This document shows positions 17,225-19,579 of a stretch of DNA of 19,579 bases, in pieces (position 1 is the stretch's first letter; every line of letters starts with the position of its first letter). The stretch spans positions 1-19,579 of the forward strand of contig CAZDPJ010000027.1 of the NCBI GenBank assembly GCA_964507405.1, read 5' to 3'. The stretch comes from UMGS75 sp964507405 (lineage in GTDB: Bacteria; Bacillota_I; Bacilli_A; ML615J-28; CAG-313). The notes below the pieces were generated by a model that made no database searches, was not told the origin of the DNA, and saw only the letters and a program-made list of their open reading frames with translations. The position numbers were made by a program, and so were the translations under genes.

Positions 17225-18489
17225 ATGACAGGTATTATTTTAGAAAATATAACAAGTGTTAATGATTTATCTATGTTTAGTAAAGCTTACAAGGAAGGAC
17301 TAATTAAAGTGAATATTTCAAAAATAGCTAAAGAATTAAATAAAGATAGAAAAACAATAAGAAAATATTTGGAAGGACATACTCCTAAACAAACTAGAGA
17401 TAGAATTAAATATTTAGATGAATATAGAGAATATATTGTTGAAGTATTATCAGATAAATATCAAAGTTTTGATTACATAGATCATTTATTTAAGTATTTA
17501 AAAAGAGAAAAGGGTATTACATGTAGTAGAGTTACATTAAATCGTTATATTAGAGAAGACAAAGAATTAGATTCTTTGTTTAAAAGAAAAAAGGATAATT
17601 CTTTTACTGAACGATTTGAAACAGAACCAGGTGAGCAAGTTCAATTCGATATGAAAGAAAATATTAAATTGATTAATAAAAAAGGTGAAACTATAATTGG
17701 TTATATACCTCGCTTACATTTGGTTGGTCAAGATATAATATAAGAAAATTAATTATAGATACAAAAGTAGAAAATTTACTTTCTTTTTTAGCTGAATCAT
17801 TTGAAACAATTGGTGGAGTACCAAAAGAAATAGTAATAGACAACTTAAAACAATTTGTGGAAAAGCCAAGACGTAATGGTGAACCAGCTATCTTAACTGC
17901 TAAATTTGATGAGTTTTGTAAAGATTATGGAATAACTGTAAAGCCGTGTATTCCTCACAGACCACAAACAAAAGGTAAAACCGAAACTCAAAATAAGATT
18001 GTAAGTCAAATGAAAAATTATAATGGTAAGTATAAAGATTTATATCATATGCATGATATTTTAGAAACAATTAATGAAGAAGATAATAAAAGCATTTCAC
18101 AAGCTACCAAATTTCCTAGAATATTTCTATTTGAAAAAGAAAAAGGTGATCTTCTTCAATTACCTTCCACAGAAATCAGAAAAAAGTATCACCTTACACT
18201 AAATGAAGTTACTGTTTCTAAAGAATCACTAATTTCCTATCAGTCTAATAAATATTCTGTACCAAAGAATTATATTGGATGTAAAGTAGGATTAGTAGTT
18301 ATTAGAGACCAACTTCATATATATTATAACAAAAAAATCATAACAATTCATCAAATAACAAATAAATTATTAAATATTAAAGATGAACATGATTTAAAAT
18401 ACAAAAACATTGATAATAGTAAGAATAAAACAACTAAAAAAGAAAAATCAATTATTCAAAAAGAATTGGAGGAGATAAGTTATGATTAA
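17225..18489 (+). pseudogene. istA: IS21 transposase IstA, frameshifted
   Basis: The first part (172 codons, stop at 17743) has a helix-turn-helix (about 28-50, with ISKIAKELNKDRKTIRKYL) and the first catalytic Asp (D142 in VQFDMKEN). The reading then shifts: from about 17710 another frame gives SLTFGWSRYNIRKLIIDT, continues through GGVPKEIVIDNLKQF (second Asp) and KGKTETQNKI (catalytic Glu), and ends at TAA 18489. Restoring one missing base near CCTCG (17708-17712) yields about 421 aa, a normal IstA length, with a full DDE triad. The GTG at 17857 is an internal codon, not a second gene. As read, the element cannot make full-length transposase, so it is probably immobile unless helped by another copy or unless the shift is a sequencing error. 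Confidence 0.85.
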
Positions 18490-19234
18490 TGAAGTATTAG
18501 ATCAATTAATGTATCTAAGATTGAAATCTGCTTATACATATTTAAAAGAACTACATATAAATGATGGAATATCACAAAGTGAATTAAAGGGCTTATATAA
18601 GGTTTTAAAGAAGGAAGTTGAAGCTAAAGAAGAAAATAATAAATTGTACAATGTTAAAGTAGCAGGATTTCCTTTTCTTAGAACGGTAGATGATTACGAC
18701 TTTGAATTTCAACCAAGTGTAAGTAAAGAGAAAATATATTCAATTGTAGATTCAACATTTTATGATGAAGCAACAAATATAGTATTTGTAGGAAATCCGG
18801 GAACTGGTAAAACACATCTTGCAATAGCAATCGCATATTCAGTAGCTATAAGACGAAATAGTGTTTATTTTATTAAATTCAATAAGCTAATTAGTATATT
18901 AAAAAATGCTTATAATGAAGGAACGATTGATAGAAAAATCAAACAATTCTTCAAATATAAGCTATTGATAATTGATGAAGTCGGCTTCAATGAAATAAGT
19001 CCTCTTGAATCAAAATTATTTTTTCAATTAATAGATATGAGATATACTAAAAGATCAACAATATTTACAAGTAATATAACATTTGATAAATGGCCACAAA
19101 TATTAGGCAATGATGAAATGATTACTAAAGCTATTTTAGATAGAATATTACATTATTCATATTTATTTAATATTACTGGTCAATCATATAGAATAAAAGA
19201 TAAAATTAAACCTTTACAAACTGAGGATAGTTAA
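18482..19234 (+). CDS. istB: IS21 transposition helper ATPase IstB
   Basis: 250 aa, the usual IstB length. AAA+ ATPase related to DnaC, with Walker A GNPGTGKT (104-111) and Walker B LLIIDE (161-166), followed by a sensor-like segment IFTSNITFDKWPQ. IstB helps IstA choose and remodel target DNA. The ATG overlaps the end of istA by 8 nt, with GGAGGAG upstream, the standard coupled arrangement in IS21 elements. It appears intact, while its partner istA is not. Confidence 0.93.
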   Translation: MINEVLDQLMYLRLKSAYTYLKELHINDGISQSELKGLYKVLKKEVEAKEENNKLYNVKVAGFPFLRTVDDYDFEFQPSVSKEKIYSIVDSTFYDEATNIVFVGNPGTGKTHLAIAIAYSVAIRRNSVYFIKFNKLISILKNAYNEGTIDRKIKQFFKYKLLIIDEVGFNEISPLESKLFFQLIDMRYTKRSTIFTSNITFDKWPQILGNDEMITKAILDRILHYSYLFNITGQSYRIKDKIKPLQTEDS

Positions 19235-19265
19235 GTGAACAAAATTGAGGATATTTAACTTGACA
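19219..19265 (-). repeat. IS21 right terminal inverted repeat with two 21-bp subrepeats
   Basis: Read inward on the minus strand from 19265: subrepeats at 19265-19245 and 19241-19221, each with TATCCTCA near its inner end; period 24 bp, matching the left end. About 16 of 21 positions agree between the two. Confidence 0.75.
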
Positions 19266-19303
19266 TTTATATATTCTAACCATATTTAACTAAAATACCC
19301 TAC

Positions 19304-19339
19304 AAAATCAAAAATTAGCCCTCTTTATCAGAAGACTAA
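19304..19339 (-). terminator. Terminator of the rRNA/tRNA operon
   Basis: Minus strand: TTAGTCTTCT (19339-19330) pairs with AGAGGGCTAA (19324-19315) over 10 bp including G-U pairs, with a 5-base loop (GATAA), then TTTTTGATTTT. It lies 15 nt below the tRNA-Glu CCA end. Confidence 0.75.
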
Positions 19340-19353
19340 CAGATGTCAATTAA

Positions 19354-19430
19354 TGGTGATCTGTACGGGATTCGAACCCGTGAGTGCATGCGTGAAAGGC
19401 ATGTGAGTTAAGCCGCTTCTCCAACAGACC
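19354..19430 (-). tRNA. tRNA-Glu (anticodon TTC)
   Basis: 77 nt including an encoded CCA. Acceptor stem GGTCTGT/ACAGATC (one G-U), discriminator A, anticodon stem CATGC/GCATG with loop CTTTCAC (anticodon TTC), and T arm ACGGGTTCGAATCCCGT. The 3' gene of the rRNA operon tail. Confidence 0.95.
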
Positions 19431-19444
19431 AAAACTATAAAAAA

Positions 19445-19521
19445 TGGCGCCCCTTCAGGGACTTGAACCCCGGACCCCATGATTAACAGTCATGTGCTCT
19501 AACCAACTGAGCTAAAGAGGC
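19445..19521 (-). tRNA. tRNA-Asn (anticodon GTT)
   Basis: 77 nt including an encoded CCA. Acceptor GCCTCTT/AAGGGGC, D arm TAGCTCAGTTGGTTAGAGC, anticodon stem CATGA/TCATG with loop CTGTTAA (anticodon GTT), T stem CGGGG/CCCTG, discriminator G. It lies 14 nt before tRNA-Glu. Confidence 0.95.
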
Positions 19522-19546
19522 GCATTTTAATGAATATAGAAAGGAG

Positions 19547-19579
19547 CTGGCAACGACCTATTTTTGCTATTTCTAACTA
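19547..19579 (-). rRNA. rrf: 5S rRNA, 3' end only
   Basis: On the minus strand the sequence ends in AATAGGTCGTTGCCAGCT, which matches the conserved 3' strand of bacterial 5S rRNA (typically AGTAGGTCGCTGCCAGG or similar). The body lies outside the window. The order 5S, tRNA-Asn, tRNA-Glu is the usual tail of a Bacilli rRNA operon. The exact 3' base is uncertain by a few positions. Confidence 0.8.

Larger units (their letters stand above)
17119..19265 (+). mobile_element. IS21-family insertion sequence (2147 bp)
   Basis: Contains istA (frameshifted) and istB in the usual overlapping order. The ends begin TGT and finish ACA. The outer 47 bp at each end form an imperfect inverted repeat (33 of 47 aligned positions match without gaps, by eye). 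Each end carries two 21-bp repeats spaced 24 bp apart, the multiple transposase-binding-site layout known for IS21. No clear direct target duplication is seen: the flanks are TATAAA on the left and TTTATA on the right, which extend the inverted symmetry instead. The element lies between the ABC transporter promoter region and the terminator of an rRNA operon. Confidence 0.88.

Noticed and set aside
17857..18489. Independent gene starting at GTG 17857
   Set aside because: The frame continues upstream with typical IstA sequence including the second catalytic Asp; it is the 3' part of a frameshifted istA.
1..19579. CRISPR array or phage genes
   Set aside because: No regularly spaced repeats apart from the IS ends and no phage structural or integrase genes were seen.

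Overview
The window is a low-GC, AT-rich stretch from what looks like a Gram-positive Bacillota (Bacilli/Erysipelotrichia-type, or a walled relative of the Mollicutes). The basis is the strong Shine-Dalgarno sites, sigma-A-type promoters, a FakA/FakB system and the DNA composition. TGA is a real stop codon (it ends the acyl-ligase gene), so the Mycoplasma/Spiroplasma code is excluded. I cannot place the species.

Region 1 (1-9827, minus strand): a tightly packed unit of at least eight genes behind one near-consensus promoter at 9799-9827. In transcription order: two DegV/FakB fatty-acid binding proteins, a FakA-type fatty acid kinase, a patatin-like lipase, a GPH/MFS_2 transporter, PlsX, an AMP-forming acyl ligase with a fused C-terminal acyl carrier domain, and a protein with two PlsC acyltransferase domains that runs off the window at base 1. 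Genes overlap or are at most about 15 nt apart. Together they could release or import acyl chains or lysolipids, activate them as acyl-phosphate or acyl-carrier thioester, and re-esterify them into phospholipid. The transporter/ligase/acyltransferase trio resembles the logic of E. coli lplT-aas, built from different parts. This is the most interesting part of the window.

Region 2 (9828-11703): divergent from that operon is a membrane-anchored alpha/beta hydrolase with a Cys in the nucleophile position, with its own consensus promoter and two successive terminators. It converges on a membrane-anchored SGNH/GDSL hydrolase that also has a clear promoter.

Region 3 (11718-17030, minus strand): two tandem MacB/FtsX-type ABC transporter genes, each encoding ATPase and permease in one chain. 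The first is intact (868 aa). The second is broken by a one-base frameshift at a run of seven A; correcting it gives about 862 aa.

Region 4 (17119-19265): an IS21-family insertion sequence. Each end carries two 21-bp repeats at a 24-bp period, and a hairpin terminator guards the left end. istA is split by a frameshift and istB is intact. It sits directly beyond the terminator of an rRNA operon.

Region 5 (19304-19579, minus strand): the tail of a ribosomal RNA operon: the 3' end of 5S rRNA, tRNA-Asn(GTT), tRNA-Glu(TTC) and an intrinsic terminator.
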